The notes under the pieces: model-generated
What the model was told of the DNA's origin: nothing
What the model saw: the letters and a program-made list of their open reading frames with translations, nothing else
Databases searched by the model: none
Assembly: GCF_025847235.1 (NCBI RefSeq)
Contig: NZ_JAOZEW010000017.1
Coordinates: forward strand, 62,001 to 126,000
DNA: 64,000 nt
Reading direction: 5' to 3'
From: Flavobacterium shii
GTDB taxonomy: Bacteria > Bacteroidota > Bacteroidia > Flavobacteriales > Flavobacteriaceae
Translations under genes and position numbers: made by a program
Shown here: in pieces, positions 26,967 to 34,526 of the stretch
How positions within the stretch are numbered: the stretch's first letter is position 1
How the letters are laid out: every line of letters starts with the position of its first letter

Positions 26967-28319
26967 TTATTTACCCCAGTCTATCTTTCGGGAAAAATAC
27001 ATTACGGCTGCAAGAATTAAAAATAACCCTACGCTGCCTACCAATAGCGCATAATTCTCTAATTGGATTATAACATAGATAAAAGTGTACAGTCCTGTGA
27101 GTGAAAAGCCAATAAACATTGGGAACTTTCTATTCTTTAAAATCGAAAATGAATAAGCAGTAATAAGCGATACAACGGCTATTCCAGATAAAACATAAGC
27201 TTTTGTGAAATTACTGTGCTCAGTTATTGAGATTAAAAGAGTGTAAAACATAATTAACGCCAAACCAATCATGGAATATTGGAAAATATGGATGCTTATT
27301 TTACTCATATTCTGGATTAAAAAGAATATCAAAAACGTAAGTCCTATAACCAGAAAACCATATTTAGATGCACGTTCATTTTGTTGGTACTGATCTATCG
27401 GAATCACAAAGTCTACTCCAAAGCTATAGGTGTTTAAGTCAGGTAAAATATCAAAGGCTTGTTGTGAAAAGGCTCTGTTGATATGCAAAATTTTCCAATT
27501 TGCTGTAAAGCCAGTTTTAGTTATCTTTTTAGTTTTATCATCTGGGAGGAAATTCCCTGTAAAACTTGGTGAAGTCCAATTTGATTTCATGCTTACCTTG
27601 GTAGTTTTCCCGATTGGAACTATTTTTATTTGTTCGCTACCGTTATAAGTAATATCAAAATTAAAATTTGAATTAGATCCAAAAAATATTTTTGTCAAAT
27701 CAACATACCTCGTTTCAAGTGCTTCGGTGTTATCAAGTTTAGTAGAGTTATATACAGGTTCAAAAGTATAGTTTGTACCTCCGAGTTTAATTTTAACCTC
27801 ATCTTTTATACTTTTTAGATTAGTGGTCTTAATTAAAATTGTTGCTTTATCCCATTGTATATTTTCGTTGGCAATATTCTTAATACCGAAATTAGGTTGC
27901 ACATAATTACCTTTAAATTTCATATTGGTGGTAAAAACTGCCGCTTCATAATTATTTCGATTAAGAATTTTAGTATTTGTATCCGAATTAATATCTAATT
28001 CTTCAGGAAAAAAATAGGCATATTTTGTTGATGCTACTTTTTGCTTCACAGTTTCTTTAGTTTTTTCATTTACAGTCACCGTTTCTTCATAAGATGTATA
28101 TGGAATTTTTAATATTGGCCCATAGATATATACATCTTGACCCCATTTATCATTAATTTCGGCAATGACCCCATTTTGTCTTGAGGAACGTTCCGAGATT
28201 AAACTTTTTACATATTCTAGTGGGATAAGTAAGAATAATGTAAGTAAACCAACCATAATCATTTTGGCTGTGTTTGACTGAAAAATTGAATTTGATTTTG
28301 GTGTTTCTTGTGTTTCCAT
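26967..28319 (-). CDS. creD: Inner-membrane protein CreD family
   Basis: This 450-aa protein has one N-terminal membrane helix (MIMVGLLTLFLLIPLEYV), a CreD signature SLISERSSRQNGVIAEINDKWG after it, a large periplasmic beta-rich domain (about 60-310) and about five C-terminal membrane helices (about 325-440). CreD is linked in proteobacteria to envelope integrity and beta-lactam and colicin responses; its biochemical function is not known. It is the last gene of the minus-strand cluster, 21 nt after the 105-aa membrane gene. Here it is paired with a winged-helix regulator, not with a CreBC two-component system. Confidence 0.9.
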   Translation of the reverse strand: METQETPKSNSIFQSNTAKMIMVGLLTLFLLIPLEYVKSLISERSSRQNGVIAEINDKWGQDVYIYGPILKIPYTSYEETVTVNEKTKETVKQKVASTKYAYFFPEELDINSDTNTKILNRNNYEAAVFTTNMKFKGNYVQPNFGIKNIANENIQWDKATILIKTTNLKSIKDEVKIKLGGTNYTFEPVYNSTKLDNTEALETRYVDLTKIFFGSNSNFNFDITYNGSEQIKIVPIGKTTKVSMKSNWTSPSFTGNFLPDDKTKKITKTGFTANWKILHINRAFSQQAFDILPDLNTYSFGVDFVIPIDQYQQNERASKYGFLVIGLTFLIFFLIQNMSKISIHIFQYSMIGLALIMFYTLLISITEHSNFTKAYVLSGIAVVSLITAYSFSILKNRKFPMFIGFSLTGLYTFIYVIIQLENYALLVGSVGLFLILAAVMYFSRKIDWGK

Positions 28320-28340
28320 TGTAAAATTATTTAAAGATTT

Positions 28341-28658
28341 TTATAATAAATTAAGCTTCATTATGATTGTATAGTATAAAAGTGCAATCGGGATATTAGA
28401 TAATAGAATTAAAATTTTGCAGCCTATATATTCTCTTTGATTTGGTAACTTAATGAAGCTTCCCAGTAAATGAAACAACATTATAACATTAAGAAATAAA
28501 GCTGCAACAGTAAAAAGAAACCCGACAATTAGTATGTAAGAGTTGTCTTTTACAAGCACATATAGTGTAAATAAAATAGAGCAGATTATAAAACTCCCAA
28601 CTGTTAACTCAATTGCAGGTCTGCCCTCAAATGCTTCTTCGGTAATGGTATTTTTCAT
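28341..28658 (-). CDS. Small four-helix integral membrane protein, unknown
   Basis: This 105-aa protein has four hydrophobic stretches (about 18-36, 40-60, 62-80 and 83-104) and almost no soluble part. I do not recognise a named family. It is 4 nt downstream of the Coq4-like gene and 21 nt upstream of creD, so it is surely co-transcribed with them and probably acts in the same envelope process. The ATG start at 28658 is the only reasonable one. Confidence 0.7.
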   Translation of the reverse strand: MKNTITEEAFEGRPAIELTVGSFIICSILFTLYVLVKDNSYILIVGFLFTVAALFLNVIMLFHLLGSFIKLPNQREYIGCKILILLSNIPIALLYYTIIMKLNLL

Positions 28659-28662
28659 GGTT

Positions 28663-29115
28663 TTAAATTTTAAAAGTTTTTTGGATTGATGAAATAGGTG
28701 TTAATAACATTTTGGAGAAATCCAGATAATAAAAAGGCATCGCATTTCTTCCTTTTTTATATTGTTTAAAAAAATAACCCAGTCGAGTAGGATAGAAGAT
28801 AGTTCCCGATAGAATCACCATAAACAAATACAAGCTCTTTTTACGATTACCCAAAAGATAATATTGCATTCCAATTTCTTCTATAACAGTAGTCCCTGTG
28901 TTTGTTAAAACATGAATGATATCATGATCTTCTAATTTGGCTTGGATATCAAAATTGTTTCTACGTAGAAAATCGCCTAATCTATATCCCAAACTTTCTT
29001 TGGGAAATGTGAGTAATTCGGTTTTGTTAATCTCCCATGGGACATTTTTTTTTATGTATTTCTGATACGGTTTTCGGGACCATTCATACATTTTTTCTAT
29101 TACTATATCTCTCAT
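28663..29115 (-). CDS. Coq4-like protein with intact metal motif
   Basis: This 150-aa helical protein contains HDIIH followed by 11 residues and Glu (about 72-88), the HDxxHx11E zinc-type motif that defines the Coq4 family of ubiquinone biosynthesis. Flavobacteria generally use menaquinone, so a ubiquinone role is unlikely. A membrane-associated helical stretch (about 100-117, SLYLFMVILSGTIFY) follows. It starts the second half of the CreD cluster, with a 19-bp operator at 29142-29160 between it and the regulator gene. Function is unknown; lipid or quinone handling in the inner membrane is a guess from the family. Confidence 0.75.
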   Translation of the reverse strand: MRDIVIEKMYEWSRKPYQKYIKKNVPWEINKTELLTFPKESLGYRLGDFLRRNNFDIQAKLEDHDIIHVLTNTGTTVIEEIGMQYYLLGNRKKSLYLFMVILSGTIFYPTRLGYFFKQYKKGRNAMPFYYLDFSKMLLTPISSIQKTFKI

Positions 29116-29141
29116 ATTTAATGCGTTTAGTTTTTTAAAAG

Positions 29142-29160
29142 TACTTTGTATTTCAAAGTA
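29142..29160. promoter_or_regulatory. Operator B, TACTTTG-N5-CAAAGTA
   Basis: This palindrome has 7-bp perfect arms and the same spacing as operator A at 30812-30830. It lies between the winged-helix gene and the Coq4-like gene, 27 bp before the latter's start. On the minus strand TTACTTTG inside it could double as a -7 element. Confidence 0.75.
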
Positions 29161-29178
29161 ACGGAGTAAAAAAAAGGC

Positions 29179-29475
29179 TCACTTCTTCTGTATTAATTTT
29201 TCAAGTGCATCTATATGAGATACAAACGCTTTTTTACCTTCTTTGGTAACCCTATAACTTGTGTTGGGTTTTTTGCCGATAAATTGTTTTTGTATTTCGA
29301 TATAGTTTTCAAGTTCCAATGCCTTAGCATGGCTTGCAAGATTACCATCTGTAACGCCTAGAAGCTCTTTCAGAGTGCTAAAATCAGCCGAATCATTGAC
29401 CATCAATACAGACATGATTCCAAGTCGAATTCGATGGTCAAAGGCCTTATTTATATTTTGAATGATGCTTTTCAA
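29179..29475 (-). CDS. Winged-helix transcriptional regulator (HTH_34 type)
   Basis: This 98-aa single-domain winged helix contains DHRIRLGIMSVLMVNDSADFSTLKELLG (helices 1-2), VTDGNLASHAKALE (recognition helix, about 41-54) and the wing YIEIQKQFIGKKPNTSYRVTKEGKKAF. There is no effector domain. It starts at a TTG 3 nt after the stop of the YiiX-like gene, so translation is coupled. The two identical-type palindromes before the first gene of the cluster and directly after this gene are the obvious candidate targets, giving autoregulation (inference). Confidence 0.88.
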   Translation of the reverse strand: MKSIIQNINKAFDHRIRLGIMSVLMVNDSADFSTLKELLGVTDGNLASHAKALELENYIEIQKQFIGKKPNTSYRVTKEGKKAFVSHIDALEKLIQKK

Positions 29476-29478
29476 TTT

Positions 29479-30168
29479 TTAATAGGTATCAATTACGGTT
29501 TTTAATAATTTTGAATCTGCGATGTTCGAAGGAGATATTACATTTTCTTCAAGCGGAATATTATTTCCGTATCGTTCTTTTAATTTAGCTTTAACTCTTT
29601 CGTCTTTTAGATTAAAATCTTTCAGTTTTTGTAACGGACACAATTCGATACCAGCACCATTTTTATATATCTTCCAAATTAATTCGGAGCAATAAATTTT
29701 ATCATCAGACCAGGCAAAATAAGAATCGTAATCTTTATTGAGAAAATTTCGACTGTAAATCTCCATTTTTTCAATAGTTGTAGGGGTTAGAGCTGTTGAA
29801 TCTTTTAATCTCTTTACAATAAACTTTTCGTCTTTTCCTTGCTTAATCCATTCTATAAGAGGAGTTAGTTTTACTGGTTCTACAGCTTCAAAAACCAACT
29901 GTTTACCATCTATAATATAAACTATTCCACAATGAGAAAATTTGGAGTTGGTAGCAATTTGTATTGCTTCGGCCTGACTGGAAAGAGAGGTTTGGAAAAC
30001 TAAATCACCTGCCTGAATTTTATCTAATTGTAGGTTTTTTAATTTTGGATCTTCAGTGGTTGTTTTCGAAAATGGGTCGACAGGAAAAAATTGTTTTGTT
30101 ATATATAATGCACAACAAAAGCTGATTATTAAGGTAACACCGGCAAAAATATATTTTAATTTTTTCAT
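29479..30168 (-). CDS. YiiX/YebB-like NlpC/P60-family cysteine hydrolase
   Basis: This 229-aa protein has an N-terminal signal anchor (IFAGVTLIISFCCALYIT). The permuted NlpC/P60 fold of the YiiX group is recognised from GDLVFQTSLSSQAEAIQIATNS, SKFSHCGIVY (His region) and KIYCSELIWKIYKNGAG (catalytic Cys). Such proteins cleave amide or thioester bonds, in peptidoglycan or lipid-like substrates; the substrate here is unknown. It lies 31 nt after the 201-aa membrane gene and 3 nt before the regulator gene, so it belongs to the first half of the CreD cluster. Confidence 0.85.
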   Translation of the reverse strand: MKKLKYIFAGVTLIISFCCALYITKQFFPVDPFSKTTTEDPKLKNLQLDKIQAGDLVFQTSLSSQAEAIQIATNSKFSHCGIVYIIDGKQLVFEAVEPVKLTPLIEWIKQGKDEKFIVKRLKDSTALTPTTIEKMEIYSRNFLNKDYDSYFAWSDDKIYCSELIWKIYKNGAGIELCPLQKLKDFNLKDERVKAKLKERYGNNIPLEENVISPSNIADSKLLKTVIDTY

Positions 30169-30199
30169 GTTTTTATTTTTTAATGGTAGTGATTAAAAA

Positions 30200-30805
30200 T
30201 TATTTTCTATCGTATTTAAAATACATAATACTTCCGTATAAAATATGGCAAACTCCAAAACCTAATGCCCAAAATTCCAATGCATAACCCGAAAATTCAG
30301 TAGCGATTAATCCCAGAATAATTATTGTAATTCCCAGATAACGTACATCTCTCAAAGTATATTTACTTGCATTTACACAAGCCAATCCGTAGAATAGGAG
30401 AGTGACAGGAGCAATTAAGCCATAATAAGCATGTCGTAACAAAAGTAAGCCGAAAATCCCACCCGTAATAAGTGGAATCAAAAAATTGATCAACATTCTT
30501 TTGGAAGTTGTATTCCATATCTTTTCTCCTTCTTTCTTTGCTTTGTTTACAGTTAATATTGCTGCTGTTGCAATAGAAAAGAATAGTACCAAAAAAGCAG
30601 TTAAAACAATTAACTTGAAAGTTTTACTCTCCAGTGTTATATAATAACCTTGGTGACTTTCTATGAGTCCATTGGCGATATGTGCACCAATAAGAGCATA
30701 TATTCCTGCCATAACACCCGATAAACCACTTAATGAAATAAACTGAGAAGATTTATTCATCATGTTTTTTATCTCACTAATATCCTGTAAATATTTATCT
30801 TTCAT
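30200..30805 (-). CDS. Multi-pass membrane protein heading the CreD cluster, unknown
   Basis: This 201-aa protein has a short cytosolic N-terminus (KDKYLQDISEIKNMMNKSS) and about six membrane helices between residues 20 and 195. I recognise no catalytic motif. It is the first gene of the cluster; its ATG lies 6 bp after operator A, which overlaps the promoter. The conserved-looking MMNKSSQFISLSGLSG start suggests a defined family found with winged-helix regulators in Bacteroidota, but I cannot name its function. Confidence 0.75.
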   Translation of the reverse strand: MKDKYLQDISEIKNMMNKSSQFISLSGLSGVMAGIYALIGAHIANGLIESHQGYYITLESKTFKLIVLTAFLVLFFSIATAAILTVNKAKKEGEKIWNTTSKRMLINFLIPLITGGIFGLLLLRHAYYGLIAPVTLLFYGLACVNASKYTLRDVRYLGITIIILGLIATEFSGYALEFWALGFGVCHILYGSIMYFKYDRK

Positions 30806-30811
30806 ATAAAG

Positions 30812-30830
30812 TACTTTGAATTACAAAGTA
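30812..30830. promoter_or_regulatory. Operator A, TACTTTG-N5-CAAAGTA
   Basis: This 19-bp palindrome has perfect 7-bp arms and is identical in arms and spacing to operator B (29142-29160). It ends 6 bp before the first gene of the cluster and overlaps that gene's -7 element, as a repressor site would. Confidence 0.8.
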
Positions 30831-30855
30831 AATAATTAAAAAAATAGTTACCAAA
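30824..30855 (-). promoter_or_regulatory. Promoter of the CreD cluster, overlapping operator A
   Basis: On the minus strand TTTG (30855-30852), a 20-nt spacer and TTACTTTG (30831-30824) fit the Bacteroidota pattern with one mismatch in TAnnTTTG. The -7 half is the upstream arm of operator A. Confidence 0.55.
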
Positions 30856-30874
30856 TAAAATGATAACTATTTTT
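30840..30874 (-). terminator. Terminator of the outer-membrane barrel gene
   Basis: AAAAATAGTTA pairs perfectly with TAACTATTTTT across a 13-nt loop. On the minus strand the hairpin is followed by a T-run, 15 nt after the stop at 30889. Confidence 0.75.
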
Positions 30875-30888
30875 AATAAGCTTGTAAA

Positions 30889-31797
30889 TTATATTCTGAA
30901 AATACCTCCTACAGCAATAATTCTTTGTAAAAAGAAAAAGTTCTGAGATGCTTTGTCATCGTTGCTTGTAGTGGTTCTAATATCCTGCATATTGATATAT
31001 CCACCTTTTAGCTCACCTTGAATATAGAAATATTTGAAGAAGGTAAAGTTAATTCCCGCTTTTGCAGATAATCCATATCCAGAAATGTGAAAATCGTCAT
31101 GACGTTCTTTTCCTAAAAGAGTTGTGTTTGTTTTAGGATATAAAACTCCGATACCTAAACCTTCAGTTAAGTTAATTTGTACTTTGTCAGTATTTGGTAA
31201 ACCAAACCATTTCGAAATATCATCATGTCTTGAAACCTCCGTGTTAATATAGTTCAAACCATCTGTATGCTCATACATTAAAAAAGCAGGAGGATTTCCC
31301 TGGATAGTACCTTTATCATAACCACCTTCCTGAGCACCATGTAGAGACATGTCTACAGGTGTATTATTATAAACTCCGTTGTAATAAGATCCAGCTTGAT
31401 CAGCAGGTAAATCAATATATCCAGTAACATTAGCTGTTTGATTTTGGCTCATTACATACTTCATGTGATCCCAACCAATAGAAACACTGTAATGGTCGCT
31501 AATAAAATATCCCATTCTAAAGTTAGTCTGAGGAATAGTCATGTTTGCCGGATTTACATAATCAAGATGCCATCCTTTTGGCTTATCGTGAGCAGCCATA
31601 TTATCAACTGTAAAGTTGTAATCTTTCCCTCTAAAGTTCACATCAGATTTAGTGTAACTATCTCTGTTACCACCCCAGGAAATGAAAAATTTTCCTTTAT
31701 TATGCGCCGTGTATTTGTCTTGTACTGCTATTTGTTCTTGTGCGAAAGTGTTTATTGAAAAACACAACAAGAAAAATAATAAAAAATTAGTTTTCAA
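30889..31797 (-). CDS. Outer-membrane beta-barrel protein, unknown role
   Basis: This 302-aa protein starts at a TTG and has a signal peptide (FLLFFLLCFSINTFAQ). The mature part alternates amphipathic beta strands with polar loops (FFISWGGNRDSY, FRMGYFISDHYSVSIGWDHMKYV, GYGLSAKAGINFTFFKYFYIQGELKGGYINM) and ends in an aromatic-hydrophobic strand, all typical of small outer-membrane barrels. No enzymatic motif is visible. kdsA ends 17 nt upstream, so both are probably on one transcript that ends at the terminator just downstream. Confidence 0.8.
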   Translation of the reverse strand: MKTNFLLFFLLCFSINTFAQEQIAVQDKYTAHNKGKFFISWGGNRDSYTKSDVNFRGKDYNFTVDNMAAHDKPKGWHLDYVNPANMTIPQTNFRMGYFISDHYSVSIGWDHMKYVMSQNQTANVTGYIDLPADQAGSYYNGVYNNTPVDMSLHGAQEGGYDKGTIQGNPPAFLMYEHTDGLNYINTEVSRHDDISKWFGLPNTDKVQINLTEGLGIGVLYPKTNTTLLGKERHDDFHISGYGLSAKAGINFTFFKYFYIQGELKGGYINMQDIRTTTSNDDKASQNFFFLQRIIAVGGIFRI

Positions 31798-31814
31798 TGA
31801 AGTAAGTTTAAAAA

Positions 31815-32633
31815 TTAAAATTGATTTATAGTTTTTCTAATGGCAACTAGTTTGGTCATTAAATCCTCAAAATAGTCTAAATGCAACATGTTTGCACCAT
31901 CACTTTTGGCATTTGCCGGGTCAAAATGAGTTTCGATAAAAATTCCATCAACACCTACAGCGATACCAGCTTTGGCAACGGTTTCGATCATATCAGGTCT
32001 TCCACCAGTTACACCCACAGTTTGATTAGGTTGTTGCAATGAATGCGTTACGTCTAGAACAGTCGTTGCGTATTGTTGCATAGTTGGGATTCCTCTGTAA
32101 TCTACAATCATGTCTTGGTAACCAAACATAGTACCACGATCTGTAACCATTACGTTTTGATTATTACAATCCAATACCTTTTGTACGGCATGTTTCATGC
32201 TTTCCGGACTCATAAATTGTCCTTTCTTTAGGTTTACTACTTTTCCAGTATTGGCAGCAGCCACAACAAGATCGGTCTGACGTACTAAGAATGCAGGGAT
32301 TTGTAAAACATCAACATATTGAGCAGCCAAATCAGCATCTTCATTAGTATGGATATCTGTAACGGTTGGAACATGAAAAGTTTCAGAAACTTTTCTTAAT
32401 ATTTTTAATGCTTTTTCATCACCAATTCCAGAGAAACTATCGATTCTGGAGCGGTTTGCTTTTTTAAATGACCCCTTAAATACATAAGGAATTTGAAGTT
32501 TTTCGGTAATACCAATTAATTTTTCAGCAATACGCATCGCCATTTCTTCACCTTCAATAGCGCAAGGGCCTGCTAGTAAGAAGAAATTACCGCTATCTGT
32601 ATGCTTAATTTGTGGAATATGTTGTATGTTCAT
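31815..32633 (-). CDS. kdsA: 3-deoxy-8-phosphooctulonate synthase (KDO-8-P synthase)
   Basis: The protein is 272 aa from the ATG at 32633, where the family-like start NIQHIPQIKHTDSGNFFLLAGPC begins; an upstream in-frame start adds eight unlike residues and is rejected. It condenses PEP with arabinose 5-phosphate to KDO-8-phosphate for lipopolysaccharide. Visible: LAGPCAIE, FKGSFKKANRS, TDIHTNEDA, QIPAFLVRQTDLV, MVTDRGTMFGYQDMIVDYRGIP, DVTHSLQQPN and the C-terminal FIETHFDPANAKSDG. The outer-membrane barrel gene follows 17 nt downstream. Confidence 0.96.
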   Translation of the reverse strand: MNIQHIPQIKHTDSGNFFLLAGPCAIEGEEMAMRIAEKLIGITEKLQIPYVFKGSFKKANRSRIDSFSGIGDEKALKILRKVSETFHVPTVTDIHTNEDADLAAQYVDVLQIPAFLVRQTDLVVAAANTGKVVNLKKGQFMSPESMKHAVQKVLDCNNQNVMVTDRGTMFGYQDMIVDYRGIPTMQQYATTVLDVTHSLQQPNQTVGVTGGRPDMIETVAKAGIAVGVDGIFIETHFDPANAKSDGANMLHLDYFEDLMTKLVAIRKTINQF

Positions 32634-32654
32634 AGTTTGAAATTTTTGAAAGTG

Positions 32655-32662
32655 CAAATGTA
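32655..32662 (-). promoter_or_regulatory. kdsA promoter -7 element
   Basis: TACATTTG on the minus strand matches TAnnTTTG exactly, 21 nt before the kdsA ATG. The -33 region lacks a clear TTG. Confidence 0.5.
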
Positions 32663-32995
32663 GTTATGATTTGCGATTTACAGATTAAGATTTAAGATTT
32701 TTTTAAGAAGCTTCTCCCGCTATCCGTTGTAATGTTTTTCTCTAAAACCTTTTTTTCTTGGTCTTTACAGAAACTTCCGCGGGTTGCTCTGTAAATCCCA
32801 GAAAAATTGGCTTTCTCAAAAAATGATTTCCACTTTAAATAAAGTTCACAAAACACCATAAAAATAAAGTTAAGTGAGGTAATCGTGGACAATATTAAGT
32901 CATTGTAAGAAGCTAATAAATGATATTTATCATGTTATAGCGTATCTGATTGTTTGTGTGGTTTGTAGTTTTTTTTCTTTGGTATCTTAATGAAA
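32663..32995. other. Gene-free spacer upstream of kdsA
   Basis: About 330 bp with no gene I trust. A 66-codon open stretch at 32692-32892 (minus) has no start context or recognisable domain. Read on the minus strand the region contains CGGATAGCGGGAGAAGCTTC, a GCGGATAGC-type element also seen at 46616-46625. It is probably a degenerate dispersed repeat. Confidence 0.4.
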
Positions 32996-33466
32996 CTAAG
33001 AATTTTTGCTATTATTTGTAGCAACAATGATGGTCTTTCGAAGTTTTATATAAAAGATTCCAAACAAAACTTGTCCAAGGAAAAATAGCGTATTTGTGAA
33101 AATATTAATACTTACTACGATTTGAATTCGAGAAATAAAAAAATCAGGATAAAGAGTACTGAAATCAAGGTAGGGATAAAGATTAATTTTTGAAATCAGA
33201 ACCCCAGGAATAGTCAGTAAAAGTTGGATTGTGAATTTTTTGAAATTTATTTCAGCGGTTATTCTCGAAAGTTTCCAATAAAAAAAGGTTACCACAGACA
33301 AAACAATAAATTTAATCAATGCCGCAACAACTCTAGCAAAATCGACAGCGATTAAACCTGAAAGCAGGGATGACAAAAAATCAGAATTTGAATAAAAGAT
33401 ATAATACGGAAATACAATTATAGCTAAAACAAAGAAAATGACAAAGGCAGTTTCTGTTTTTAACAT
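32996..33466 (-). CDS. Four-helix membrane protein, unknown
   Basis: This 156-aa protein has four strongly hydrophobic segments (about 6-26, 45-67, 78-95 and 120-143) and a short polar C-terminus ending NNSKNS. No family is recognised. It lies 29 nt downstream of a second small membrane protein gene, so the two likely form a transcription unit. Its base composition is like that of its neighbours. Whether it is a transporter subunit, immunity-like protein or structural protein cannot be told. Confidence 0.6.
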   Translation of the reverse strand: MLKTETAFVIFFVLAIIVFPYYIFYSNSDFLSSLLSGLIAVDFARVVAALIKFIVLSVVTFFYWKLSRITAEINFKKFTIQLLLTIPGVLISKINLYPYLDFSTLYPDFFISRIQIVVSINIFTNTLFFLGQVLFGIFYIKLRKTIIVATNNSKNS

Positions 33467-33495
33467 ATTGATTAATTGTGTTTTATGATTAGAAA

Positions 33496-33828
33496 CTATT
33501 TAAGTTGTCTAAGTTTCTTCTCGTAAATTTTTTTAATAAGATACTGTATAATAATTGTTATTATAAGTAAAATAAAAAAAAATAATGAGAGTGCAACAAT
33601 TGTTGTAGCTTGGATTTCACAGTTATATTCGTTTTGATTGTGATTTTGGTCAAGATCGTATGAAGCAATAGAAAGTGATAGTCCAGTGAGTACTATTTGT
33701 AAAAAAACACTAATTAAAGATATTGCCCATAATTTTAGTTTAATTATTTCTCCGATAGCTTTTACGCCAAATATAATTTGAAAGAGTAGTGGAGAAATAA
33801 TTAAAATGAAACACGATATTCCGTACAT
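33496..33828 (-). CDS. Small membrane protein, unknown
   Basis: This 110-aa protein has three hydrophobic segments (about 2-20, 30-55 and 73-97). A charged loop between the second and third (SYDLDQNHNQNEYNCEIQ) looks exposed, and the C-terminus is basic (KKIYEKKLRQLK). No named family is recognised. The gene lies 100 bp downstream of the small lipoprotein gene and 29 nt upstream of the 156-aa membrane gene. Confidence 0.55.
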   Translation of the reverse strand: MYGISCFILIISPLLFQIIFGVKAIGEIIKLKLWAISLISVFLQIVLTGLSLSIASYDLDQNHNQNEYNCEIQATTIVALSLFFFILLIITIIIQYLIKKIYEKKLRQLK

Positions 33829-33928
33829 TATTATTATTAGTTTAAATTATTTTTTTGAGTCTTTGTAAACATATCTCTATAGTGAGAATCTTTAATCTCC
33901 AAGTCTTTCTTCTATTTTCTAGACTGAA

Positions 33929-34378
33929 CTATTTCTTCAAAGTCAACCCAAGTGGTACCATTAAAATTCCTTTTTCGTAGATGTTAAGATATAAATTGAT
34001 TGGTTTTTTCTGACCTTCCCATTTCAATTCGTAAACATCTAGAAATCCAGCTCCCATATCGCTTCTTTTGGTTGGGAAAGGGCAGCAGCTTTCTAGTTTT
34101 GTATAAGTTATCTTTTCGCCGTTTGGTCCTGCCAGTGCGTTTAAAAATCGTTGTTGATTAATAACTTCATCTTTGGATGTTCTGTAGAATATATTTATAG
34201 GATAATCTTTGTCATAACCATATTTTTTGTCTTTACTATGTGCAGTAATTACAAAGGTATTGTCTTTTGTTAAGGTTAGGTTTGGTGCATTATCATCCAC
34301 ATTTTTCAAGGTAGATTTTGTACTCACGCACGACGTAGCAGTAATGAGTAAAACGATAAAAAGAGCTATTTTTTTCAT
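33929..34378 (-). CDS. Small lipoprotein of unknown function
   Basis: The protein is 149 aa from the ATG at 34378, which gives a clean lipoprotein signal (KKIALFIVLLITATSCVS, Cys 17); the longer frame from 34432 adds an unlikely leader. The mature part contains FLNALAGPNGEKITYTKLESCCPFPTKRSDMGAGFLDVYELKWEGQKKPINLYLNIYEKG-type sequence with a Cys-Cys pair. Relatives in flavobacterial genomes are, as far as I recall, often labelled '2-dehydro-3-deoxyphosphooctonate aldolase'. Nothing in this short exported protein supports an aldolase, and the label probably leaked from nearby kdsA. Confidence 0.8.
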   Translation of the reverse strand: MKKIALFIVLLITATSCVSTKSTLKNVDDNAPNLTLTKDNTFVITAHSKDKKYGYDKDYPINIFYRTSKDEVINQQRFLNALAGPNGEKITYTKLESCCPFPTKRSDMGAGFLDVYELKWEGQKKPINLYLNIYEKGILMVPLGLTLKK

Positions 34379-34425
34379 GGTTTTTGGCGGTTTAATGGTA
34401 CAAATGTAAAAGGTTTTAATAAAAT

Positions 34426-34526
34426 AAGCCACAGATTTAATGAATTAAAATGATTAAAAAAAAATCTGCCCAATTAGCAAGATTGGTAAGTGAAAAATTA
34501 ATGTAAATCTGTTTAATCCGTGTTTT
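34426..34526. repeat. Copy of the ACAGATTTAAT / GTTTAATCCG intergenic repeat
   Basis: The spacer contains GCCACAGATTTAATGAATTA on the left and AAATCTGTTTAATCCGTG on the right. It is an inverted relative of the elements at 43981-44100 and 49849-49940. Confidence 0.6.

Noticed and set aside
26879..27073. 64-codon open frame on the plus strand overlapping the creD end
   Set aside because: It is antisense to creD and covers a degenerate repeat; no family match by eye.
32692..32892. 66-codon open frame on the minus strand
   Set aside because: No recognisable domain, no promoter or start context, and it overlies a probable degenerate repeat; treated as non-coding.
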